Source: Ganoderma boninense (taxonomy: Eukaryota; Basidiomycota; Agaricomycetes; Polyporales; Polyporaceae). From it: DNA of 64,000 bases. The stretch's first letter is position 1. Every line of letters starts with the position of its first letter. The stretch covers positions 3,622,089 to 3,686,088 of the forward strand of contig CM035308.1 of the NCBI GenBank assembly GCA_002900995.3, written 5' to 3'. A program made the translations under genes and the position numbers. Shown piece by piece: positions 46,477-57,091 of this stretch. Under the pieces are notes generated by a model. It saw only the letters and a list, made by a program, of their open reading frames with translations, had not been told where the DNA came from and made no database searches.

Positions 46477-47206
46477 CTGCGTACATGCGACGGTCGAGCT
46501 GAGGGAGAACGAAAGGGTTAGAGAAGCTTGTAAACAAGATCAAAGATATTACGACCTGCGAGCAAGGCCTGTTACGGCGTGTATCAACGGAGGACGATCA
46601 GGCTAGTGAGCTGCAGTTGACTGTTGAGACAGAATAAGTAATTGGTGGCATATGTACCCTGGTTCCAGTTAATCAGATTGGACTAGGTCGCCAAGTTGAG
46701 GTACGTTTTGGCGGGAGTAGGCAGTAATAGTTGCGCGACTAGTGAGGATGCACGCGAGAGTATTGCGGCACGTATGCAGTGTGTATCCAACTACAGTACC
46801 TAGAAGGAGGTTGGGGGAGAGAGGTGCGAGGTTCCTCGGGCGCTAGCCGGGGGCGCGGAGTATGAAAAATGCGGTACAAGTAATAATACTTGAATCTCAG
46901 ATTGTCGGAGCTCGTGGCTCATCAACTTCCGAGTTGACAGCGCGAATTCTCTGGTACTGACCACCACTACCACTACTAGTAGTAAGGCCTATGTACTCGG
47001 TGGCAACGCTTGTCGTGCCCAGCAAACTGGCGACCATGCTAGCCAATATTGGGAGGGAAGAGCCAAGCCAATCTTATTTGTTGTTATTTTGAAGTCTCGG
47101 ATCTTTGGGCGGCCAGGGGTAGCTCCCCTTTCGCTCCTTTGCTCCCTCGTCCCAGCCTCAGTGTCGACGCTTGCCAGGATCCTTTACATTGTCCAGGCTC
47201 TTGCTA
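46477..47206. promoter_or_regulatory. Divergent F2'/SDR4 upstream region
   Basis: Counterpart of 19405-20143, with several short indels relative to it. The CCACTAC run and palindrome CTACTAGTAG (46973-46982) are unchanged. Confidence 0.45.
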
Positions 47207-48607
47207 ATGGGTGCCGCATTCTCCCACTGGAAGCAGACCAGTTGGCCTGTCTTTGCACAGATGTGGCCTCCCTCGCCCACATTCCACGTCGACCAGATCC
47301 CGGACCTGTCTGGACGGACCGTCATCGTGACCGGTATGTATGTCACCCAGGCCTCCTGTACCGAGCCTCGCTGACTCATTTCTTGGCTGCAGGTGGAAAT
47401 AGCGGATGCGGCTATGAAACAGTCAAGGTGGGTTCTAGGTATCTCCTCGTCGCGCATCCGTCTTGACCGTTCACAGGTACTGTTGCAACACAACGCGAAG
47501 GTGTACCTTGCGGCTCGTAGTCGTCAAAACGCGGAAAACGCCATTGCGTCCTTGAGGGAAGAGACTGGACAAGAGCCTGTCTTCCTGGAGCTCGACCTCG
47601 CTAGCCTATCCTCAGTCAGGAGGGCAGCCAACGAGTTCCTGAGCAAGGAGCCGGAGCTCCATATCCTATTTTGCAATGCGTGAGTCCCGTTCCGGACTAC
47701 TTGTAGAACATGATATGAGGCTTACGGCTCGTGGAACAGTGGTGTGATGTGGACTCCAATCGAAGACCTCTCGGAAGACGGGTACGATCTCCAGTGGGGG
47801 ACGAACGTTGTCGGGCACTATTACTTCTCTAGACTTCTCATGCCGGCGCTGTTCGCCGGCGTGAAAATGTCCCCCGACCACCACACCAGAGTGATCACCA
47901 CCTCATCCAGCGGCGCATATCTGCAGACGCTCGAATATGACACGTTCCGAGAGGGCCCTGCAAGGAGAGAGCTTGGTACGACGCATCTGTACTACCAGAG
48001 CAAGCACGTACGTGCCGCTCTTTTCCTTTCTCAGACTGGCGGACAGTTGACATTGAACTGCGCAGGGGAACGCCATTGTGGCACGTCAGATAGCGAAGAG
48101 GTACGCGGACCGAGGTATCGTTTCTATCTCCGTGAATCCAGGTACGTCAGGCCCGTCTCACGCATATTCGACCTCCCCGCTGAGCTTTTCGACACAGGGA
48201 ACTTCAAAACCAATCTCACTCGCCACACCTCCGTGTTTGTCAAGAGGATCCTGGTAAGGATTCAGTGCCCCCCCCCCGGGTTTTTCCAGAGCCGAAGCTA
48301 ATGCGGCGCTGCTATCCTGGTTAGGACGTGTTTCTACTTTACCCTACTCCGTTCGGCGCGCTCACCCAGCTGTATGCCGGCATGATGCCAGGAGCACTCA
48401 ACTATAACGGCGAGGTGCGTCATCCCTGGCTGCCCGAAGCTGTCTTCCTCTTCCTTGTGTTGAATGTGCGATCAGTTCATGATACCGTGGGCACGGGTGG
48501 GGAGGTGTCATCCGGAGGTGTACGACGACGCAGTGGGGGCTAAGTTATGGGATTGGCTTGAGGGTGAGGTTCAGGCCTTCGAGGCGCCGAACCCCGTCCG
48601 GTATTAG
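47207..48607 (+). CDS. Short-chain dehydrogenase SDR4
   Basis: Eight exons: 47207..47333, 47393..47427, 47477..47679, 47740..48007, 48066..48141, 48198..48253, 48325..48414, 48476..48607, giving 328 aa with no lesion. Copy of SDR2 with the same TGG-S-xGYE loop (here GGNSGCGYE), FCNAGVMW, ITTSSSGAY and catalytic YYQSK. It ends with NPVRY where SDR2 has a different tail. The splice sites are slightly better than in SDR2 (CAG before exon 2). A run of nine C in intron 6 is the only low-complexity feature. It lies divergent from F2'. Its substrate is unknown. Confidence 0.9.
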
Positions 48608-50413
48608 TCCTCCAGGTGGGTCGTTATTTGCGTACCCTGGGATCCGTTTGACCAATGTTCATGAAGCTGTCTAGTTGTGAATTGCAATGGCCGGATGTAA
48701 GAGTTTGAGAATGATCTGGACCTGCTTCCCGGACGTGGTTGGTCATCGGATGGCATTATCTGTGACAACAGCTATGGACCTTCGGTAAGAAGAATGTTGT
48801 ATGACCCTGTTCAAGGCGATATACTCGGAAGCTGACAGCATACTATAGTACATATGCACAGACGAGTAGAATGGTTTCCATCGGTGCAACTAGGTGCGAC
48901 GCGCACATCTACAGGTCGTATTTGGACTCGACAAGCGGCGATGTAAATGACCGTCAGCAACCTTGGGCGATCGACGGGCTGTTGGCTGAGAGAGCCTCTA
49001 CTCCGGCAGTGCTTCATTTTGCCTCCGTCCTCGTCTCGCTTGTTACATTAAATCGTCGTCTCCAGCCTCCAGCCGTCGTACTGAGTTATGAGCGCATAAG
49101 CGTGCCACCAGCTCCTCGCATTGGCACCCCAGCCGTTCACATTTGCGATCCTCGTAAATAAACGATGCCGCATCCTACTTACCGCGTTCTTTGTCTTCTT
49201 CGTCTTCTCCAACTTCTCCGTGTATCGTTGGCTCTGTGCTTCCCTCGTCAGGTTCCTCACCTCCGCGGTCGTCTACAAGGACCTGATTCTCGGTATCCGC
49301 GGTCTGCTTCCCTCCCCACTGCCGTACTTCGACAACCCCGGACCTCAGTTGAACACCGCCACCACATCATCGCGAAACTTGCCTCCTGGAACGAGCTCAC
49401 GTCAAGTTGGCGCAGAATAAACTGCCTATGAACGAGATGGCCATCGCATGCTTGCAGGGGGTAGATTTTAATCAAGACTGAGTTCACAAAAGGAGATCCT
49501 CGAAGACGTGGGGAAACTCGAGGTGCGCCACAGCTTTCGATGTCTCTTGCGAGGGCCAGAGCTCACGCCTTCTACAGGGTCAACTGGAGACGGCGAAGGG
49601 ACGAGCTCAGCGTATCCAAGGTCATGACGTTTGAGCTCGAATCCAGGCTGCACGATAGCGGGATCAATCTCGTCTCCTTGGCATGTCAACTAGCTGTCAA
49701 AATAGGATCTGGGAACGAAATTATGGAGCGCATGGGCCAACTCGCGGTGCGTTGTAAGGACTACACCTGCGACGCCACCTCTCATGTGCACTGTCACTTC
49801 CACACTGAGACGATCTCAAGCCTGCCAGGACCAAGACACAAGAGGCGGCTGCACAGAATCGCGTGATTGAGCCCGACCTCGTTGAACTCCATGAGCTTGC
49901 AGACAGGATCCCGCAGACACGGATGGACGGGCGTGAAGGCAGCGACCAGGAAATAATCGCACAGCCTTGCTGCCGAGACAGCGCAGCTCAAGGAGCATAC
50001 TGTACCCGCTGAGCGCGCGGTCACCAGTCAGGCGCAGCTTAGCACACCACCGCGGAGATCGCTGGGCCTGTTCGGGAGTGCAAGGCTGGGTTAGCGAGGA
50101 GGTCAAAACGTCTCTCTGACGTCTTTTGGCAAGTTCGGCTGCCATCGGTCTGTGGAGTGCCGCCTCGTCGTGGAATAGCTACTGGCGACTCTTCGAAGTT
50201 GTCCTCTCTTATACACGGACGTGTTTGGTCTGTGCCTTCAGGCAGAATTCACGGGCCAAGACAAGTCCCACCAAGAGGTGATCTCGGTTTGCAAAAACAG
50301 GGATAAATTGCGAAGATTAAGATCCTAGGAATTCCAACCCGACCTGTCACTGCGACGCCCTCTCGGACGTTGTGCCTCGTTGTGCCTTCCTATTTCTCCA
50401 ATCCACGTAAACA
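48608..50413. other. SDR4-F3' interval with decayed coding sequence
   Basis: 1.8 kb, longer than the 0.9-kb counterpart in copy 1. At 49150-49420 there are short hydrophobic open stretches. At about 49480-50160 there are broken frames with VMTFELESRLHDSGINLVSL and VIEPDLVELHELADRIPQT, related in part to 21840-22280. It is probably a decayed gene of unknown type; no intact frame is present. Confidence 0.4.
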
Positions 50414-52312
50414 TCACACTGTCCACGTCTGCTCCATCTTCTCATACTCGGCGTCGTGCGTCTGCAGAAGATGTTTAGCCGCCTTTACATCAAAAAGCTT
50501 GATGGTTACATGTGCTCACTTCGAGGGTAAACCCCGTCATGCTCATGACCACCTTACTGATATTCTCAAACTGCTCCACGCGCGTATACGGAAGCTTGAA
50601 GCGATACACAACATACGGGATCACCGAGCATTCTGGGTCAACGACTCCAGGCAGGGCCGCCTCGATGTCCTCAACAATCGCCGAAACATCCGATGGCTCC
50701 GTGGAAGCATGCTGGCGGGAGGCAAGGCGCTGCCTCTCGCAGCGCGCGACGTGCGGATTGACGTCGAAGACGTATACTGACGCGCTCCTGAAGTCGGATT
50801 CATCGAGTGCGATGTGGGGGAACCGCGAGCCAAACGGAATCTCGTGGGCAATGCGGATGCCGTCCTGGTTGCGCGGAGATAGGCGGAGGCAGCCTTGCGA
50901 CCCCCAGTTCGTCCACGGTACAGGCTGCGTGCCGCCGCCATCGATCCGAGATGACTTCTGTCCCTCCACTTCCCGGATCTGGGCAAGGAATGTCGTGCGC
51001 GGGATGAGGTAGAGCACTTCGCGCCGCGCGAAATCGAGACCTCCAATCATGATCTGGAGGACGAACACTGACTGTGACATGTCAGTGTAAAAATGTCCTT
51101 TTGAGGCCTGTCTCTGGTCACCGGTGTTGATCTTGTGCCAAGATATGGCCTCGTATTGTCCAAGGTGCTCATCTGCAAGTTCTAGAGTGCAGATGTGGTG
51201 GTTCGGGGATGTGGAAGGAGAGAAGCTGTATATGTGGAAGTGGGGGTTCTCCTCCAAGGCTCTTGGGAGGGCGAGGATGTAAGGATGGTCGAGCGGAAAC
51301 ATGTCGACCACCTGCGTTCCGATTTCTATATGCTGAAGTCCGAGTCGTGCACTTAATATATTAGATAAGACTGTCAACATGGCGTCAAGACTCGAAGGTG
51401 CGTACCGAAATCATTTCGCCTGTCATCCAGTTGCATACTTCTATCGACACACTATCACGCTGATCATGCCGTGAGATGGACAGTTCCCAAATCACATATT
51501 GTCCAGTGATATGCAGCTGGGAGAGGTGTGCAAGCGGTGGAATATCGCTGCGATGTATTGCAGGGAGTGTCGCAGACGGGTGAGGTGTCAGTCTGGTAGT
51601 CTTCGAGCCGTGCAACGAATAAAAGCGAATACGAAACTCGCCCCGCCTGAAGAATCGTGAGATATGCAATCGCAGTGAGGGACTCGGAACTCGAGACGAA
51701 CCTGCGGTCCAATCGCTCTGTCAGAGAGGTGTCGTCTGTATCAGCCATCACGAGCAGGTCCTGCACTTCGTCTATTGCCCACTTTACTATAACTGGCAGG
51801 CCTTCTGTCCCTGGGGTGCCGATATGGAGGAGAGAGCGGCTTGACTGAACACCGGCCTGCACAGAGCCAGGGGTAAAAACGGACAGAGCCACTCCACACC
51901 GATAGTTTTCGCTATACAGCTGGGATAAAAACGTATCTGCAATCCGCCTGGTCTGCTGTGGCAGAGAGAGGGTTTGATGGACGTAATGGGGATGAGCTGC
52001 GAGGTCTTCGTAGTTGAAATTTCCAGCGCGAAACCTCGAGGAGTATTCGCGGAGCCGCTGTAGTCGCTCGGAGATCGCAAGCGTGCTGGAATCACCGTCG
52101 ACCATGCCGCTCTGGACAAGCTCGATCATGTATTGGAGATGAAGATCCGAATGGATAATGTCGGCAAAGTAGCGACAGACCTGGTTGCCTGTCAGATCAC
52201 TTGGTTACGACAAGGTCAGACTACTCACCATCATGCATCTTGCGATGCCCTGGCCGTGAAGCAGCGAAAATACAAGAATAATGACATCGATGGGTAGATC
52301 ATGGATGGTCAT
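50414..52312 (-). CDS. F-box-like protein F3'
   Basis: Copy of F3. Exons on the minus strand: 52229..52312, 51702..52180, 51406..51646, 50520..51332, 50414..50461, giving 554 aa without lesion. The F-box is IHDLPIDVIILVFSLLHGQG. Later motifs are SERLQRLREYSSRF, WAIDEVQDLLVMAD, HITGQYVIWELSISR, CNWMTGEMIS, PWTNWGSQGCLRLS, PFGSRFPHIALDE, YVFDVNPHVARCERQ, AALPGVVDPECSVIPYVVYR and MSMTGFTLE. Exon 5 ends YEKMEQTWTV. The N-terminus differs from F3: the start chosen here (52312) leaves only a short tail before the F-box, and in-frame Mets exist further upstream. The upstream interval 52313-52868 has no supported gene. Confidence 0.86.
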
Positions 52313-52868
52313 GTCGGGACCGTGCCTTGTACTGACCGTCAAGCGGATTTCGCGTAGCACGTTCTCAGTGTTCAACGCAAACAAGGGAAGAAGGGAAGTT
52401 GACAGGGGCGGTGGAGTGGTAGCGAGATGGCAGGAATCAAGGGCGACTGAGAGTTGGGAAGATAAACGACTCACCTCGCGCGGCAGGCTGATTTGCTGCG
52501 GATGGCTCTGAACTTGGAAGTCGCAGCCCGGGCATGAGATCCACACAGACATACCATCTTCGGAGCCGCTCTTCCCCCAGAGATAAGTTGCGGATTAGAG
52601 AGCGGTATGCTGTGCAAGAGCCCAACTCAGACTCAGGCTCGCCATGGTGACTTCGTATCCCTGAATCAAACATTCAGGCCTTCGTAAAAGCATGTAGGGA
52701 GCAGGCTAGCAGGGCTGCTTCCAGTTTCGGCGGCCGGTTATAACTAGATGTAAGGGACGCATTGGAGTCGAAGTAGAATAGTGTACTAAGTGAGAGTACG
52801 AAAGAAGCAGATCCTCGAAATTGGTGCTTGAAGGCGATCCTGCTCAACATGGGTGCAGATGCAAACTA

Positions 52869-53436
52869 TCAGATCGTCCTTGAACTCTCCTCAGTGTCGA
52901 CTCCCAGGCCTTGAGACTGCACACAGAATTCACCACTCAGTAGTGTACTCTGCAACGTTGCCAGAGGACTTGAGCTCACCGTAACCACGAATCCAGTGAG
53001 GGTCATGCGTACCCCGACTATCCGGCAATCCGAAGACAGCAGCGCGAAGCGATGCAAAGCGTAGGGAATCGCTGGCCGCGCGCACTGTGGGTCGACGACG
53101 TTGGGCAGCGCTGCCTCGACATCCTCTATGTTCGCCGTCAATTCCGAGCTGTCGCGCCGCTCCATAGCGCCCGCATATCGTGCCGCAAGAGGGTCGACGT
53201 CGAATACGTACACAGAAGGGGAGGGGTCTTTCAGCATGAGGACAGGCATCCGCGAACCGGACGGGAACAACAATTGAAGACGCGAGGAATCCGCAAGCGC
53301 AAGCACTCGTCTGCGCCCCAGTCCCGCCACGGGACCGGCGTGGGGGGGGGGTCGCGCGAGTCCGAGTTGGTCGCGCGGTCGGCTCCTGAATCAATCTGGG
53401 CGCGGAGAGTGGCGAAGGGTATGAGCAGGTGCTAGT
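52869..53436 (-). pseudogene. F-box remnant F9 between F3' and F4'
   Basis: On the minus strand, exon 4 resumes near 53436 (HLLIPFATLRAQIDS), continues with PVPWRDWGADECLRLRI, and after a frame change gives FPSGSRMPVLML, YVFDVDPLAARYAGAM, AALPNVVDPQCARPAIPYAL and MTLTGFVVT. A donor (GTGAGC at 52979-52974) joins exon 5, 52869..52916, 16 codons ending SSRTI where the family has WT(V/I). A C run near 53340 accompanies the frame change. Exons 1-3 are absent. The matching place in copy 1 is only 133 bp long. Confidence 0.72.
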
Positions 53437-53544
53437 AAGGCGGCTATATCCTGCCACCAGTGCGCGCGGTGCGCCTGCGCGCCTCGCTTGCATTTCGCCA
53501 ACAACCACGTCGCTTGTTCCAGTGGCTGGTCCTGCATCCACAAC

Positions 53545-55549
53545 ATGAGCCCTGGCTCGGCGCACTTTGTTTCTAGTTCGAAGTCGCGTCGTGCGGGGAT
53601 CTGTGATCTAGCTGCAGAGCTTCTCGTCTTTACATTCTCGCTCCTTGACCCGGAAGATATCGGAAGATGCATCAGGGTGAGTATTCCCGGGGTTCGTAGT
53701 CTTTATATTGAAGAGAATGACCTGAGTCGCTGCTGAACCACGATCAGGTGTGTCGCTACTTCGCAGACGTCATCCAGTCCGACGTATTCTTGCAATACAG
53801 GATCGAGCTCGTTCGGAACGGCATGATCGACGGTCCATCAGGCACACTGCTTATCGCCGCGCGGCTGCAACGCATCCGCCAGTTTTCAGCCAACTTTTTC
53901 GGCGGCGTTTTCGACCATGAAACACTCGATTCGCATCCTGAATACATCCGTCGATTCCGCAATCTCCAATGGGATAATTCGACACGCCCCAGCACCTCCA
54001 CATCGGCCATGTTCGGCGCGAAAGAATCATGGGAATATTTCCTCACCAATGTTACCTATGGTTCTTCGCGAGCCGGCGTTCCGTCCCGCCGCTGGTTGAT
54101 GCCTGTCGGGACTCCTGGAGACCCCACCCGACAGATGAAAAGCTGGGCTATTAACCGCACACAGAATCTGCTTGTAACCGTCGAGGAGGTGCACACGAAC
54201 ATGCAGATGCCCAGGTATGCCCTGTTGTATACTCACGTGTGTTCTCCAGACCTTATGTTTACGCAATATGTCTAGGCTCTTCGAGGTCCGTTTCTGTTCG
54301 TTGAGCAGATCGGAGAGAGTTCGGAGAGATCACCCAGATGCAGCACTTCCTTGCCTGCAAATCTCTTCTCAACCTGGTAGCGATGATGTGGTGCGGATAG
54401 ACGACCTCTTCTTGTGTATCGGGGTCAGCCACGTCGTCTGGAAACTGAACACCGTACACGAACACGTTCATAACTGCTCAATCGAAGTGTTCGACTGGAG
54501 GGCTGGGCGGTTCGTCTCTGTACGTGCTGTTTCTTCTTGGCACTTGTCAGGGGTATCTGCCTTGTTCATCTGACATCTTCACATAATATTACGCAGAAAA
54601 TCGACCTGGGGATGGAGACAGGGAAGATGCTCCCGCTAGACGATACCCACGTAGTCGTTCTACCCAATGCTGGTTGGGGACCGCCGCAGCAAATCAACAT
54701 CTACAGCCTCTGCCCGTCCGCTGCAACATGTCCGCCGGCCATCCTCCAGCTTCCTGATCACCCGCTGAATACAGGATCTTGCAAGATGATCACCAGCCGA
54801 CACGCTCCAGACCCCGAAGCGCATTTCACCGCCGACCCCTCGCAGACCATGATCGTCCTCACGCAGTACGGCCGAGGCCAAGACGGCGAGTACGCCTCCC
54901 ACCTCCTTATGCCATGCTCCACGCTCCTCGTCCGGGCCAAGATTGCGACCAACTCGGCCAGCGACGCACCTGCGCCCTCGGACTCGGATGGGCTCCCTAT
55001 CCCGGTCCCGTGGCAGGACTGGGGCCCACTAGGATGCTTGCGTCTGCGCGTGCGTTCCGCGCACCCCGAGTGGTTGCACCGCACCTCCTTGATCCCCTGG
55101 GGCTCACGGATGCCTTTAGTCGCGTTCTATGTGCCGTCCCTGGTCGTATACGTGGTCGACATCAACCCGTTCATGGCGCGACATGCGCGCGCTCTGCACG
55201 ACATAGCGACCTTGGAATCGGAATCGGCATCGGCATCGGAGGCGACGGGGATCGTGACGACGATCGTCAAGAATGCTGAGAGAGTGCTTCCGTGCTTCTT
55301 CGACCTGGACTGTGCGGCAATCCCGTACGTGGTGTATCGCTTCAAGGTTTCGGATTTAGCAGGCGGTGCCCCAATCCGGGCGGTACGGATGTGCATGACT
55401 GGCTTCACAGTTACTACGGTGAGTTTTACGCCACGCGCTCTGGCTCCGCCTCACCTCTCAGACATGGAGTATTAACCGAGAGTTGTCTTCAGTCAGGCGA
55501 TGGTGCCAGACCGGGCGATCTCGAGGCAGAAGAGACGTGGACGGTCTGA
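53545..55549 (+). CDS. F-box-like protein F4'
   Basis: Copy of F4. Exons 53545..53676, 53748..54214, 54276..54519, 54597..55418, 55493..55549, 573 aa, open throughout. Differences from F4 are scattered substitutions (for example SFLDSQD to SLLDPED in the F-box, PDCA to LDCA after the CCFFD block). Motifs VPWQDWGPLGCLRLRV, IPWGSRMPLVAFY, YVVDINPFMARHARAL and MCMTGFTVTT are kept, and exon 5 ends EAEETWTV. Introns are also conserved in length and sequence, showing recent DNA-level duplication. Confidence 0.88.
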
Positions 55550-55886
55550 CGCTGACGGGGCACAAGCTGAAGGCATACGTTGCCGGTATGTTATATGTAA
55601 CGATTTGATGTATCATGTTTCCATCGTCTGCATGAAAACTCTTAAATTAAATAAACCTACACGGGAAACGATATTTGAACATGTTACAGCTCACCACTTG
55701 CCTCCAAGTCGGTCTCATGCTATCCACATCTGCAACTTGGATGAGCCATCAAAAATAACGAACTCGAACAACGATAGAACTGTAAAACGAAGATCAACTT
55801 TTCCCCAAGAAGGATCCTCAATCCAGGTAAATCATGCGGCCTTTACGCATCACTCGACGCAATGAACTGACCCAGGTGTTGTACAG
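55550..55886. other. Deletion junction region in copy 2
   Basis: A 340-bp low-GC stretch without a gene. It replaces about 4.3 kb of copy 1 (F5 remnants and exons 1-5 of SDR3). No inverted repeat or insertion-element end was recognised. Confidence 0.45.
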
Positions 55887-56280
55887 GGACATTAGAACCG
55901 ATCTGCAGTTTCACATGTCGTCAATGGGTAGATCGATACTGGTGAGATGATACGCATAATCGGCCCTGCGATGCGTGGGCCACCGCTGATGCTCTGGGTG
56001 TCCCTTCAGAACCTTTTGCTGATCCCTGCACCATACGGCGCACTTACGCAACTGTATGCGGGGACGATGCCCGAAGCTCTCAAGCACAACGGCGAGGTAC
56101 AGTGTGCCCCCGAGTTCGCGAAACCAATAATGCCCACTGACGATGCTCATGCGCGATCCCAAGTTCTTCATTACTTGGGCGCGTGTCGGGAAGTGCAGGC
56201 CGGAGGCGTACGACGACGAGATCGGCGAGAGACTGTGGAAATGGCTTGGGGATGAAGTTACTGCGCATCAGGTTACTTGA
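55887..56280 (+). pseudogene. SDR5, 3' remnant (exons 6-8) related to SDR3
   Basis: Exon 6 remnant 55887..55941 (one base short of the family length), exon 7 56010..56096 ([19 protein letters not shown]) and exon 8 56164..56280 ([20 protein letters not shown], stop at 56280). Exon sizes 87 and 117 equal those of SDR3. Exons 1-5, with the cofactor loop and catalytic YxxxK, are missing, so no active enzyme can be made. Sequence differs clearly from SDR3, more than neighbouring F6' differs from F6. Confidence 0.78.
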
Positions 56281-56499
56281 ACCTGTCTCGCGTCCCCGAG
56301 AGTCCGATACCCCCCCTCATCATAACCTTGTGCAAGCTAATTATGCAAACTACTTACCTTTGGACTGCGTGCAGCTCAATTGTTGACCTCTGATGTCAAT
56401 GTCCATAGGCACATCACGGTCGAGAAACTTACTCCTAGTGCAATCTCGGGGAATGTGATTGCATGCTTCTTGCGCGTTCCACCATGGCTGTCTGGCTCA

Positions 56500-56860
56500 G
56501 TAGGTCCTGGAAACCTAGGATACAATGTCCAAGCAGCGACATCTCATCAACGACGTTCGCAGGAAGTAATTCGCGCGTCAATCAACTTCGAGCGCGAGCT
56601 TACAAAAATTGCTCTCGAGAAGAGCCGCGTCGCGATCTCGACCGCACGCTGCCTGTCCGGAAGTCCTCTCTGGGCTTGTGGCCGCGTATCCATCCCGCTG
56701 GCCACCTCCTCACCTCATGCTCTATGTCACCAAGCTGTAGGATGCCCTCGCTGCGTTTATGGTCATGAAGGAGAAGTTCGGCCGCGTCAATGTCAAGGCG
56801 AAAAGCGAACGGCGCCCACTGTACGCGACGATCAGTGAGGTTGAGCATGCGAACGTCCAT
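56500..56860 (+). pseudogene. SDR remnant B'
   Basis: Counterpart of 31540-31860. It keeps FERELTKIALEKSRVAISTA and, in another frame, VMKEKFGRVNV-like sequence. Broken in all frames. The stretch 56861-57091 that follows corresponds to 31861-32103 and has no gene. Confidence 0.5.
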
Positions 56861-57091
56861 GTGACCACGCGATACTCGGGACGAGTTTCTGGTGCGCAAC
56901 GAACATGATATTTCATGTCATACGGAAGGCTGGCAAGCAATTGACCCCACCGAGTACGCATATGTCTGAATTACTCTCCGTATCCTTCTTCCTTCGACCC
57001 AGCCAGCTCCAGAACTCCCCACTGATACTTCACACACTTGGCCCACACCCATACGACCCAGGACGCAGTGACGACGTCTTCCTGCGAAGGA

